This document shows positions 1 to 6,641 of a stretch of DNA of 64,000 bases, piece by piece; within the stretch, counting starts at the first letter, position 1, and the number at the start of each line of letters is the position of its first letter. Origin of the DNA: Nocardioides silvaticus (GTDB lineage Bacteria; Actinomycetota; Actinomycetes; Propionibacteriales; Nocardioidaceae); assembly GCF_003160695.1 (NCBI RefSeq), contig NZ_QGDD01000003.1:186001-250000 (forward strand), in the 5' to 3' direction. The notes under the pieces are model-generated. The model saw only the letters and a list, made by a program, of their open reading frames with translations, did no database searches and was not told the DNA's origin. The position numbers and the translations under genes are program-made.

Positions 1-1
1 C

Positions 2-343
2 ATGGCGCCATTCCTCATCGACGTCACCGGCAACAGCCTCGACCTCTACGACACCCTCGTGTGGTGGGACGACGCCAACCACTTCGTGAACTGGCTGCTC
101 CTGTGCAGCGGCATCGGGCTCCTCGTCTGCCGGCGGGTGGAGCCGCGGTGGGCGGTCGTGGTCGTGGTGACCGGCATCGGCGCGCTGCTCGCCGTCGGGT
201 GGGAGCTCGGCGAGTGGTTCGCGTTCATCCGGCACGGCACCGAGATCGACACCGCCTACGAGGACACCCTGGGTGACGAGGCCCTGGGCACGCTCGGCGG
301 CTTCGTGGCCGCGCTCGTCGTGGCCCGCCGGCGGGCTCAGTAG
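2..343 (+). CDS. DUF2238/YjdF-like integral membrane protein, probably 5'-truncated by the window
   Basis: 113 residues are readable from an in-frame ATG that lies one base inside the window, so the true start cannot be seen. Hydrophobic stretches at about residues 27-46, 51-68 and 92-108 indicate a membrane protein. The DDANHF motif, the WELGEWF motif and the acidic YEDTLGD segment before the last helix resemble the DUF2238 (YjdF) family, whose members are usually near 200 residues, so the N-terminal half is probably outside the window. Function is unknown. The stop overlaps the end of the convergent menB by 7 bases. Confidence 0.65.
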   Translation: MAPFLIDVTGNSLDLYDTLVWWDDANHFVNWLLLCSGIGLLVCRRVEPRWAVVVVVTGIGALLAVGWELGEWFAFIRHGTEIDTAYEDTLGDEALGTLGGFVAALVVARRRAQ

Positions 344-1305
344 TACCAGGGGTACGGCGACCAGTCCGGGTCCCGCTTCTCGAGGAACTGGTCGCGGCCC
401 TCCTGGGCCTCGTCGGTCATGTACGCCAGGCGGGTGGTCTCGCCGGCGAACAGCTGCTGGCCGACCAGGCCGTCGTCGGGGAGGTTGAACGCGTACTTGA
501 GCATCCGGACGGCGGTCGGGCTCTTGCCGTTGATGATCCGCCCCCACTCCAGCGCGGTGGCCTCGAGCTCCGCGTGCGGGACCGCGCGGTTGACCGTGCC
601 CATCCGCATGCCGTCCGCGGCGTCGTACTCCTCGGCGAGGAAGAAGATCTCGCGGGCGTACTTCTGGCCGACCTGGCGGGCGAGGTAGGCCGACCCGTAG
701 CCGCCGTCGAAGGAGCCCACGTCGGCGTCGGTCTGCTTGAAGCGCGCGTGCTCCGCGCTGGCCAGGGTCAGGTCGGAGACGACGTGCAGCGAGTGGCCGC
801 CGCCCGCCGCCCAGCCGGGGACGACGCAGATGACGACCTTCGGCATGAAGCGGATCAGCCGCTGGCACTCGAGGATGTGCAGCCGGGCGAGCCTGGCCTT
901 GTCGATGGCGCTGGGCTCGGCGGCACCGGTCGCGCCGGCGTCGTACGTCGTGCTCCCGGTGGTCGAGCTCGTCGAGACCTCGTACTGGTAGCCCGCCTTG
1001 CCGCGGATCCGCTGGTCGCCGCCGGTGCAGAAGCTGCGCTTGCCGTTCTTGGCGCTGGGGCCGTTGCCGGTGAGGATCACGCAGCCGACGTCGGCGGAGG
1101 TGCGGGCGTGCTCGAGGGTGCGGAGCAGCTCGTCGACGGTGTGCGGGCGGAACGCGTTGAGGACGTCGGGGCGGTCGAACGCGATCCGGACCGTGCCGTG
1201 CGCCTTGGCCCGGTGGTAGGTGAGGTCGGTCAGGTCCTCGAAGCCGGGGACCTCCTCCCACGCCGACGGGTCGAACGTCTCGGACACACCCTCGATCGCG
1301 CTCAT
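337..1305 (-). CDS. menB: 1,4-dihydroxy-2-naphthoyl-CoA synthase (menaquinone pathway)
   Basis: A 322-residue crotonase-fold protein closely resembling mycobacterial MenB, which closes the naphthoquinone ring of o-succinylbenzoyl-CoA in menaquinone synthesis in the cytoplasm. Visible motifs are the oxyanion-hole segments FCTGGDQRI (about residues 92-100) and GWAAGGGHSL, the TDADVGSFDGGYGSAYLA active-site stretch, and the typical C-terminus SPYPWYY. It is somewhat longer than usual because the loop after residue 105 carries a low-complexity insert (STSSTTGSTT), which coincides with a 19-bp repeat in the DNA. In the family this loop is flexible. A TAGCCT hexamer lies 6 nt before the ATG, suggesting leaderless transcription. 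Confidence 0.95.
   Translation of the reverse strand: MSAIEGVSETFDPSAWEEVPGFEDLTDLTYHRAKAHGTVRIAFDRPDVLNAFRPHTVDELLRTLEHARTSADVGCVILTGNGPSAKNGKRSFCTGGDQRIRGKAGYQYEVSTSSTTGSTTYDAGATGAAEPSAIDKARLARLHILECQRLIRFMPKVVICVVPGWAAGGGHSLHVVSDLTLASAEHARFKQTDADVGSFDGGYGSAYLARQVGQKYAREIFFLAEEYDAADGMRMGTVNRAVPHAELEATALEWGRIINGKSPTAVRMLKYAFNLPDDGLVGQQLFAGETTRLAYMTDEAQEGRDQFLEKRDPDWSPYPWYY
961..979. repeat. 19-bp GGTCGAG...TCGAGACC repeat inside menB
   Basis: The plus strand reads GGTCGAGCTCGTCGAGACC. The same 19-bp element, differing only at two central bases, lies at 52875-52893 inside the HNH gene. Here it encodes about residues 109-115 of MenB in frame. It looks like an interspersed REP-type element tolerated in a surface loop. 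Confidence 0.6.
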
Positions 1306-1311
1306 GCGTGG

Positions 1312-1317
1312 AGGCTA
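1312..1317 (-). promoter_or_regulatory. Putative -10 of menB (TAGCCT)
   Basis: On the minus strand TAGCCT ends 6 nt before the menB ATG. The spacing places transcription start at or within a base of the ATG, which implies a leaderless mRNA. The same hexamer and spacing recur before 3324 and 40424. Confidence 0.5.
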
Positions 1318-1337
1318 TCGACCTGGCTCCGCCGGGG

Positions 1338-1369
1338 TTGACCTTGCCCCTGGGGTCAAGGTCTACGGT
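1338..1369 (+). promoter_or_regulatory. MerR-type promoter/operator with long spacer
   Basis: A -35 TTGACC (1338-1343) and a -10 TACGGT (1364-1369) are separated by 20 bp, the stretched spacing typical of MerR-activated promoters. The spacer holds a dyad with arms GACCTTG (1340-1346) and CAAGGTC (1357-1363), perfect in the outer 7 bp. The -10 ends 7 nt before the GTG of the MerR gene, so the transcript is probably leaderless. The regulator likely controls itself and the thioredoxin gene. Confidence 0.75.
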
Positions 1370-1376
1370 CGTCCTC

Positions 1377-1748
1377 GTGCAGATCAAGGAGCTGGCCGAC
1401 CGGGCCGGGGTGACCGTGAAAGCGGTCCGCTACTACGAGTCGCGCGGCCTGTTGACGCCGGCGCGTGCGAGCAACGGCTACCGGGAGTACGGCGACGCGG
1501 ACGTGCAGGTGGTGCGGGAGATCCGCGCCCTGCTGTCGCTCGGGCTGACGGCCGACGAGACCGTGCCGTTCGTCGACTGCCTCCGCGCTGGCCACGACCG
1601 CGCCGACGTCTGCCCGGCCTCGCTCGAGGCCTACCGCACGCGCATCGCCGACATCGAACGGCGCATCGCCGAGCTCTCCGCACTCCGCGACGAGCTCACC
1701 ACCCTGCTCCAGGACGCCGAGTCCTACCGATCCGAGGAGACCGCATGA
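1377..1748 (+). CDS. MerR-family regulator with paired cysteines
   Basis: 123 residues from a GTG start, chosen over the upstream ATG at 1308 because the promoter/operator occupies 1338-1369. Residues 1-35 form the MerR winged helix (KELADRAGVTVKAVRYYESRGLL) and the C-terminus is a dimerization coiled coil. C68 and C79, with H73 between them (DCLRAGHDRADVC), could bind metal or form a redox switch. The gene overlaps the thioredoxin gene by ATGA, so the two form one operon. I infer a redox- or metal-responsive activator of thioredoxin; the inducer is unknown. Confidence 0.85.
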   Translation: MQIKELADRAGVTVKAVRYYESRGLLTPARASNGYREYGDADVQVVREIRALLSLGLTADETVPFVDCLRAGHDRADVCPASLEAYRTRIADIERRIAELSALRDELTTLLQDAESYRSEETA

Positions 1749-2113
1749 CCGCCACCAGCACGACCACCGACGCCACCTTCGAGACCGACGTGCTCGGCTC
1801 CGAGACCCCGGTGCTCGTCGACTTCTGGGCCGAGTGGTGCGGACCGTGCCACATGATCGCGCCGGTGCTGGAGCAGATCGCCTCCGAGCGCGTCGGCCGG
1901 CTGCGCGTGGTCAAGCTCAACAGCGACGAGAACCCGGTGACCTCGGCGCGCTACCGCGTGATGGGGCTGCCGTCGCTGCTGCTGTTCTCCGGCGGCGAGC
2001 TCGTGCTCGAGCTGCGTGGAGCGCGCCCGAAGGCGGCGCTCGACCGCGAGCTCGACAAGGTGCTGGGCTCTCCTCAGCTGGTCGGGGGCGCGTCCGCCGG
2101 CGGCACCGAGTAA
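1745..2113 (+). CDS. Thioredoxin
   Basis: A 122-residue single-domain thioredoxin with the canonical active site WCGPC (C32, C35), the VDFWAEWCGPC strand-helix and the cis-proline segment MGLPSLLLFSGG. It is a cytoplasmic dithiol reductant. It starts within the stop of the MerR gene (ATGA), so its expression should follow that regulator. The C-terminal ~15 residues (VGGASAGGTE) are a non-conserved tail, and the last 40 bases overlap the convergent DUF385 gene. Confidence 0.92.
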   Translation: MTATSTTTDATFETDVLGSETPVLVDFWAEWCGPCHMIAPVLEQIASERVGRLRVVKLNSDENPVTSARYRVMGLPSLLLFSGGELVLELRGARPKAALDRELDKVLGSPQLVGGASAGGTE

Positions 2114-2571
2114 CCGGTGACCTCGACCGGCTCCAGCAGGAAGACCGGGATCTTGCGGTCGGTCTTCTTCTGGTACTCCGCGTAGGTGTCCCAGGTCTCG
2201 ACCGCCAGGTCCCACCACTCCTGCCGCTCCTCGCCCTCGAGCAGGCGCGCGTTGTAGAGCGCCGGCTCCGGGCCGTCCTGCAGCTGGACGACCGGGTTCG
2301 CGACGAAGTTGGCGAACCAGGTCGGGTTGTCGTCGGCGCCACCCTTCGACGCGACCGCGACGTACTTCCCGTCGCGCTCGACGCGCATCACCGGGTTCTT
2401 GCGCAACTTGCCGGACTTCGCGCCGCGCGAGGTGATGACGACGATCGGCCAGTCCGGGTTGCCCCGCAGGACGTTGGCCTCGCGGCCGTCGGTCGCCTCG
2501 TACGTCGCCACCTGCTCGCGCACCCAGTCGGCCGGGCTCGGCTCGTACTCGCCTTCGAGGAGATCAGTCAT
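2074..2571 (-). CDS. DUF385 / deazaflavin-dependent nitroreductase family protein
   Basis: 165 residues from ATG 2571; a longer frame reaches 2661, but its extra 30 residues look non-coding and contain repeats. The ITSRGAKSGKLRKNPVMRVERDG segment and the following PTWFANFVANPVVQLQDG match the F420-binding Ddn/DUF385 fold common in Actinobacteria. These proteins use reduced F420 to reduce quinones or nitro compounds; the substrate here is unknown. The 3' end overlaps the thioredoxin gene by 40 bases in convergent orientation. Confidence 0.85.
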   Translation of the reverse strand: MTDLLEGEYEPSPADWVREQVATYEATDGREANVLRGNPDWPIVVITSRGAKSGKLRKNPVMRVERDGKYVAVASKGGADDNPTWFANFVANPVVQLQDGPEPALYNARLLEGEERQEWWDLAVETWDTYAEYQKKTDRKIPVFLLEPVEVTGYSVPPADAPPTS

Positions 2572-2632
2572 GCCTCTGCCAATGCCCGACCCGGCCGTGA
2601 GCATTCCCGCCGGGGTTGTCAGCCTCTCCTGG

Positions 2633-2664
2633 GGGTTGTCCGCCTCTGCAATGGCCGACAACCC
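2633..2664. repeat. Inverted repeat upstream of the DUF385 gene
   Basis: GGGTTGTC (2633-2640) and GACAACCC (2657-2664) form an 8-bp dyad around a 16-nt centre. The flanking GGGGTTGTCNGCCTCT is also directly repeated at about 2613-2628. It could be an operator for the DUF385 gene (minus strand, ATG 2571) or a degenerate repeat; no family assignment is possible. Confidence 0.4.
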
Positions 2665-2666
2665 GT

Positions 2667-2692
2667 GGAATACCCGGTCGGCCGGGTATTCC
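2667..2692. terminator. Perfect 11-bp hairpin after the ACT-domain gene
   Basis: GGAATACCCGG (2667-2677) and CCGGGTATTCC (2682-2692) pair perfectly around a TCGG tetraloop, starting 20 bases after the stop of the minus-strand gene at 2713. No U-run follows on the minus strand, so it is either a hairpin terminator without a U-tract or an mRNA-stabilizing structure. Confidence 0.5.
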
Positions 2693-2712
2693 GCGCTCCT
2701 CCGGGCCCCCGC

Positions 2713-3324
2713 TCACTCCCCCGCGATCGTGACCGCCAGCCCGGACAGGTGCCCGATCCGGGCGATCTCGGAGTCCACGAACTCCGGGCCACCCCGGCGA
2801 CCGATCACGACGATCTCGTTGCCGTCGAGGCGGGCGGCGGCGTAGAGGGTGACGTCGTCGGGGGTCTCGGGCTCGAGGCGGGTCGGGCCCTCGATGTCGA
2901 CGAAGTCGAGCTCCTCGGGGGCGGCGCTGGTGCCGTGGACGACGCCCTTGACGCGGTGGACCCGGGCGGCCCAGTCCACCCGGAACGTCCGCGGGAGCAG
3001 GTCGACCAGCTTGTCGAGCGCGTCGTCGGGCGAGGCGGTGAGCTCCTCGACCGCCTCGAGGTCGAGGGTCAGGTTGCCTCCCACCGGGTAGCCGCTGACG
3101 AAGACCACGCGCACCCCGTCGATCGCGTTGCACGCCGACACGACCGAGTCGGGCATGGTGCCCTCGGCCACCTCGAGCAGCACGTCGTCGAGCGCGGTGC
3201 CGTCGGGTCGCTTCTCGACGATCTCGATCGCCGCGATGTCGCCCCCTGCAGTACCGATCGCGCTCGCCACCCGGCCCAACGACCCGGGGACGTCAGGCAG
3301 CTCGACACGGAGGAGGAACGGCAT
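2713..3324 (-). CDS. ACT-domain protein of unknown function
   Basis: 203 residues. The N-terminus (PFLLRVELPDVPGSLGRVASAIGTAGGDI) is a clear ACT fold, the small-molecule-binding domain of amino-acid enzymes and regulators, and covers about residues 1-75. Residues 80-200 form a second, acidic alpha/beta region that ends RIGHLSGLAVTIAGE; it may be a divergent sensory domain. No catalytic motif was recognised. A TAGCCT hexamer lies 6 nt before the ATG. The ligand and target are unknown. Confidence 0.8.
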   Translation of the reverse strand: MPFLLRVELPDVPGSLGRVASAIGTAGGDIAAIEIVEKRPDGTALDDVLLEVAEGTMPDSVVSACNAIDGVRVVFVSGYPVGGNLTLDLEAVEELTASPDDALDKLVDLLPRTFRVDWAARVHRVKGVVHGTSAAPEELDFVDIEGPTRLEPETPDDVTLYAAARLDGNEIVVIGRRGGPEFVDSEIARIGHLSGLAVTIAGE

Positions 3325-3330
3325 GCTTCG

Positions 3331-3336
3331 AGGCTA
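3331..3336 (-). promoter_or_regulatory. Putative -10 of the ACT-domain gene (TAGCCT)
   Basis: Minus-strand TAGCCT with 6 nt to the ATG at 3324, the same arrangement as menB. A leaderless transcript is likely. Confidence 0.5.
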
Positions 3337-3418
3337 TCCGTCCCAGGTTGCGGGGCCGTTTCCGGCCCGAACCGCGAACGCACCAGCGCCATCCCGGCCA
3401 TCCGTCGGGCGTTCCACC

Positions 3419-3424
3419 TAGGGT
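3419..3424 (+). promoter_or_regulatory. Putative -10 of recCBD (TAGGGT)
   Basis: TAGGGT ends 7 nt before the GTG start of recC at 3432. This supports the GTG as the true start and suggests a leaderless recCBD mRNA. No good -35 was seen. Confidence 0.45.
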
Positions 3425-3431
3425 CTGAGCC

Positions 3432-6400
3432 GTGATCACGCTCCACCGCGGTCCCGGCACCGCGGCCCTCGCCGACGCGCTGGGCGACCTGCTCGCCCGG
3501 CCGCTCGCCGACCCCTTCGCCAAGGAGGCGGTGGTCGTGCCGGCGAAGGGCGTGGAGCGCTGGCTGGCGCAGCGGCTCTCGCACCGGCTCGGCGTCGGTC
3601 CCGGCCGCGCCGACGGGGTGTGCGCCGGCATCACGTTCCTCCGGCCGCGCTCGCTGGTCGCCGTCCTCACCGGCACCGAGCGCACCGACCCGTGGCACCC
3701 CGACCGGCTGGCCTGGCCGCTGCTCTCGGTCGTCGACGAGTCGCTCGCCGAGTCCTGGGCGGCCGCGGTCGCGCGCCACCTCGGCGAGGACCACGACGGC
3801 ATCGAGCGCGACCTGCGCCGGGCGCGCCGCTACGGATTGGCACGGCGGCTGGCGGGCCTCTTCGCGTCGTACGGCGTGCAGCGGCCCACGCTCCTCACCG
3901 ACTGGCGCGAGGGGCGGGACGAGGACGTCCCCGCGGACCTCGCCTGGCAGCCGGAGCTGTGGCGTCGGGTGGTCGAGCGGGTCGGAGCCCCCCCGCCCGA
4001 CGTGCGGCACCTCGAGACCTGCGCCGCGCTGCGCGAGGACCCGGGCCGGTTCCCGCTGCCCGACCGGCTCAGCCTGTTCGGGCACACCCGGCTGCCGGTC
4101 ACCGAGGTCGAGCTGCTGGCCGCCGTCGGCGCCAGCCGCGAGGTGCACCTGTTCCTCCCTCAGGTCTCCGCGCAGGCGTGGGAGGAGCTCCGCGCGGAGG
4201 TGGCCGACGGGCCGGTCCGGCGGGCCGAGGACGAGTCCGCGCGGGTCGTGCGCCACCCGCTGCTGACCACCCTCGGCCGCGACGCCAGGGAGACCCAGCG
4301 ACAGCTCGCCCCCCTCGACTGCGCCGACGCGGTGGCGCCCGCCCCCGACCCCGGCGACCACCTGCTCGGCTGGCTGCAGGCCGACCTGCGCGCCGACGCC
4401 CCGCCGGCCGCCCACCCCGAGCGGGTGTTGCGCGACGACGACCGCTCGGTCCAGGTGCACGCCTGCCACGGCAGCGTCCGCCAGGTCGAGGTGCTGCGCG
4501 ACGTGCTGCTCGGACTGCTCGAGGACGACCCGACGCTCGAGCCGCGCGACATCCTCGTCATGTGCCCCGACGTGGAGGCGTTCGCGCCGCTGGTCCACGC
4601 CGTGTTCGGCGCGGTGCCCGAGGGCCACCCCGCCCGCGAGCTGCGGGTCTCGATGGCCGACCGCGGGCTGGCGTCGACCAACGCGCTCCTGGCCATCGCC
4701 GGTCAGCTCGTCTCGCTCGTCGACGGCCGCGCCCGCGCCACCGACGTGCTCGACATCCTCGGCACGCCGCCGGTGCGCCGCCGGTTCGCGTTCAGCGACG
4801 ACGACCTCGACACGATCACCCGCTGGGTCGTCAGCTCGGGCGTCCGGTGGGGCCTCGACGCCGACCACCGCAGGACCCACGGACTGTCGCTCCACGAGAA
4901 CACCTGGCGGTTCGGCCTCGACCGGATCCTCGCCGGCGTCGCGATGCCGGAGGAGAAGGTCCTCCTCGGTCAGGCGCTTCCCGTCGACGACGTCGGCTCG
5001 TCCGACGTCGAGCTGGCCGGCCGCCTCGCCGAGGCGCTCACCCGCATCGACAGCTGCGTCGACGATCTCGCGAGCGCGACCTCCCCGACGGCCTGGAGCG
5101 AGCGGCTGCGCCGCCACGTGCTCGCGCTCACCGCCACGTCCTACGACGACGCCTGGCAGGTCGCCCAGCTCGAGCACGAGCTCGCCAAGGTGGCGGCCGA
5201 CGCGGCCGACGGCGGCGGGTCCGACCTCGGCATCGCCGACGTGCGCCGGCTGCTCGAGGACCGCACCGCCCCGCGCCCGACGCGCGCCAACTTCCGCACC
5301 GGGACCCTGACGGTCTCGACGCTGGTGCCGATGCGGTCGGTGCCCCACCGCGTGGTCTGCCTGCTCGGGATGGACGCCGACTCCTTCCCGCGCACGACCA
5401 CCGTCGACGGCGACGACGCGCTCGCCCGCGACCCGCGCACCGGCGAGCGCGACCCCCGCGCCGAGGACCGCCAATTGCTCCTCGACGCGGTGATGTCCGC
5501 GCGCGACGCCCTCGTCATCACCTACGCCGGCATGTCCGAGCACTCCGGCCAGGACCGGCCACCGGCCATCCCCGTCGGCGAGCTGGTCGACGCCCTCGAC
5601 CGAACCGCGGCTGCGCCGGTCCGCGAGCGCATCCTGACCAAGCAGCCGCTCCAGCCGTACGCCGAGCGGCTGCTCGTCGCCGAGCGGCCCACCACCTTCG
5701 ACCCGCTCGCGCTGCAGGCCGCCGGCGCTGCCCGCGACCCCCGACCTGCCCCGCCGTTCCTCGCTGGCCCGGTGTCGGCGCCGCCGCCGGAGCTGACGCT
5801 GGAGGACCTGCGGAAGTTCTTCGCCAATCCCGCCCGCGCGCTGCTGACCCACCTCGAGATCTCGCTGCCCTACGACGTCGACCCGCCCGGCAACGACATC
5901 CCGATCGACCTCAGCGGCTTGGAGCGGTGGGACGTCGGCGACGACATCGTCCGCGCCGTCCTCGACGGCGCCGACCCGCAGGCCGTGCTCACCGCGGCAC
6001 TCCGTCGCGGCACCCTGCCGCCGGGCGACCTCGGCGCCAAGGAGCTCGAGCGCATCTGCGAGTCGGCCCAGAAGGTGGTCCAGCAGGCGATGGCCCACCG
6101 GGTCGGCGAACCGGTCACCACCGACGTCGCCCTCGAGGTCGACGGCCGCCTCCTCACCGGCCGGGTCCCGGACCGGCACGGCGACCTGCTCGTGCGGGTC
6201 ACCTACTCCAGCCTCAAGGGCACGCAGGCGCTCGCCCTGTGGCTCGACCTGCTCGCCGTCCAGGCCGCCGAGCCCGGGACCGAGGTGCGCGGGATCGTCA
6301 TCGCCAAGAACGGCCAGGGCCGCATCGGCCCGGTCGATCCCGAGCTGGCCCGCTCGACGCTCGCGGCGTGGACCGCGATCCGGCACGAGGGCCTCCAACG

Positions 6401-6641
6401 CCTGTGCCACCTCCCGCTGGAGACCGGTCGCGCCTGGGCCAAGGCCGGCGACGATCGCTGGGCCGCCCGCAGGGGCGCGCGCGAGAAGTGGGAGTGGGAC
6501 AATTTCAAGCCCGAGCGTGCCGATCCCGCGTGGTGCTACCTGCTGGGCGCCGCCGCGCCGCTCGACCGGCTGACCGAGCTCGCCGCCCTCGCCGAGCAGG
6601 CCTGGCGCAACGTGCTCCCCTACGAGCGGGGGTGGCGGTGA
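3432..6641 (+). CDS. recC: Exodeoxyribonuclease V subunit gamma (RecC)
   Basis: 1069 residues from GTG, near the size of E. coli RecC (1122). RecC is the DNA-splitting and Chi-recognising subunit of the RecBCD helicase-nuclease, which resects double-strand breaks for RecA. Family hallmarks include FAKEAVVVPAKGVERWLAQRLSHRLG near the N-terminus and VSTLVPMRSVPHRVVCLLGMD in the middle. As expected for RecC, there is no intact Walker A. The stop TGA overlaps the recB ATG by one base, and recC-recB-recD form one operon. Confidence 0.95.
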   Translation: MITLHRGPGTAALADALGDLLARPLADPFAKEAVVVPAKGVERWLAQRLSHRLGVGPGRADGVCAGITFLRPRSLVAVLTGTERTDPWHPDRLAWPLLSVVDESLAESWAAAVARHLGEDHDGIERDLRRARRYGLARRLAGLFASYGVQRPTLLTDWREGRDEDVPADLAWQPELWRRVVERVGAPPPDVRHLETCAALREDPGRFPLPDRLSLFGHTRLPVTEVELLAAVGASREVHLFLPQVSAQAWEELRAEVADGPVRRAEDESARVVRHPLLTTLGRDARETQRQLAPLDCADAVAPAPDPGDHLLGWLQADLRADAPPAAHPERVLRDDDRSVQVHACHGSVRQVEVLRDVLLGLLEDDPTLEPRDILVMCPDVEAFAPLVHAVFGAVPEGHPARELRVSMADRGLASTNALLAIAGQLVSLVDGRARATDVLDILGTPPVRRRFAFSDDDLDTITRWVVSSGVRWGLDADHRRTHGLSLHENTWRFGLDRILAGVAMPEEKVLLGQALPVDDVGSSDVELAGRLAEALTRIDSCVDDLASATSPTAWSERLRRHVLALTATSYDDAWQVAQLEHELAKVAADAADGGGSDLGIADVRRLLEDRTAPRPTRANFRTGTLTVSTLVPMRSVPHRVVCLLGMDADSFPRTTTVDGDDALARDPRTGERDPRAEDRQLLLDAVMSARDALVITYAGMSEHSGQDRPPAIPVGELVDALDRTAAAPVRERILTKQPLQPYAERLLVAERPTTFDPLALQAAGAARDPRPAPPFLAGPVSAPPPELTLEDLRKFFANPARALLTHLEISLPYDVDPPGNDIPIDLSGLERWDVGDDIVRAVLDGADPQAVLTAALRRGTLPPGDLGAKELERICESAQKVVQQAMAHRVGEPVTTDVALEVDGRLLTGRVPDRHGDLLVRVTYSSLKGTQALALWLDLLAVQAAEPGTEVRGIVIAKNGQGRIGPVDPELARSTLAAWTAIRHEGLQRLCHLPLETGRAWAKAGDDRWAARRGAREKWEWDNFKPERADPAWCYLLGAAAPLDRLTELAALAEQAWRNVLPYERGWR

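Noticed and set aside
2572..2661. N-terminal extension of the DUF385 protein to ATG 2661
   Set aside because: The extra 30 residues are encoded by direct repeats and dyads and do not match the family start.
3069..6410. Long minus-strand open frame opposite recC (1113 codons), and similar ones opposite recB (6620-9997) and the BTAD regulator (44521-47688)
   Set aside because: Shadow frames caused by the lack of stops in GC-rich DNA. No start signals, no domains, and the sense strand encodes clear families.
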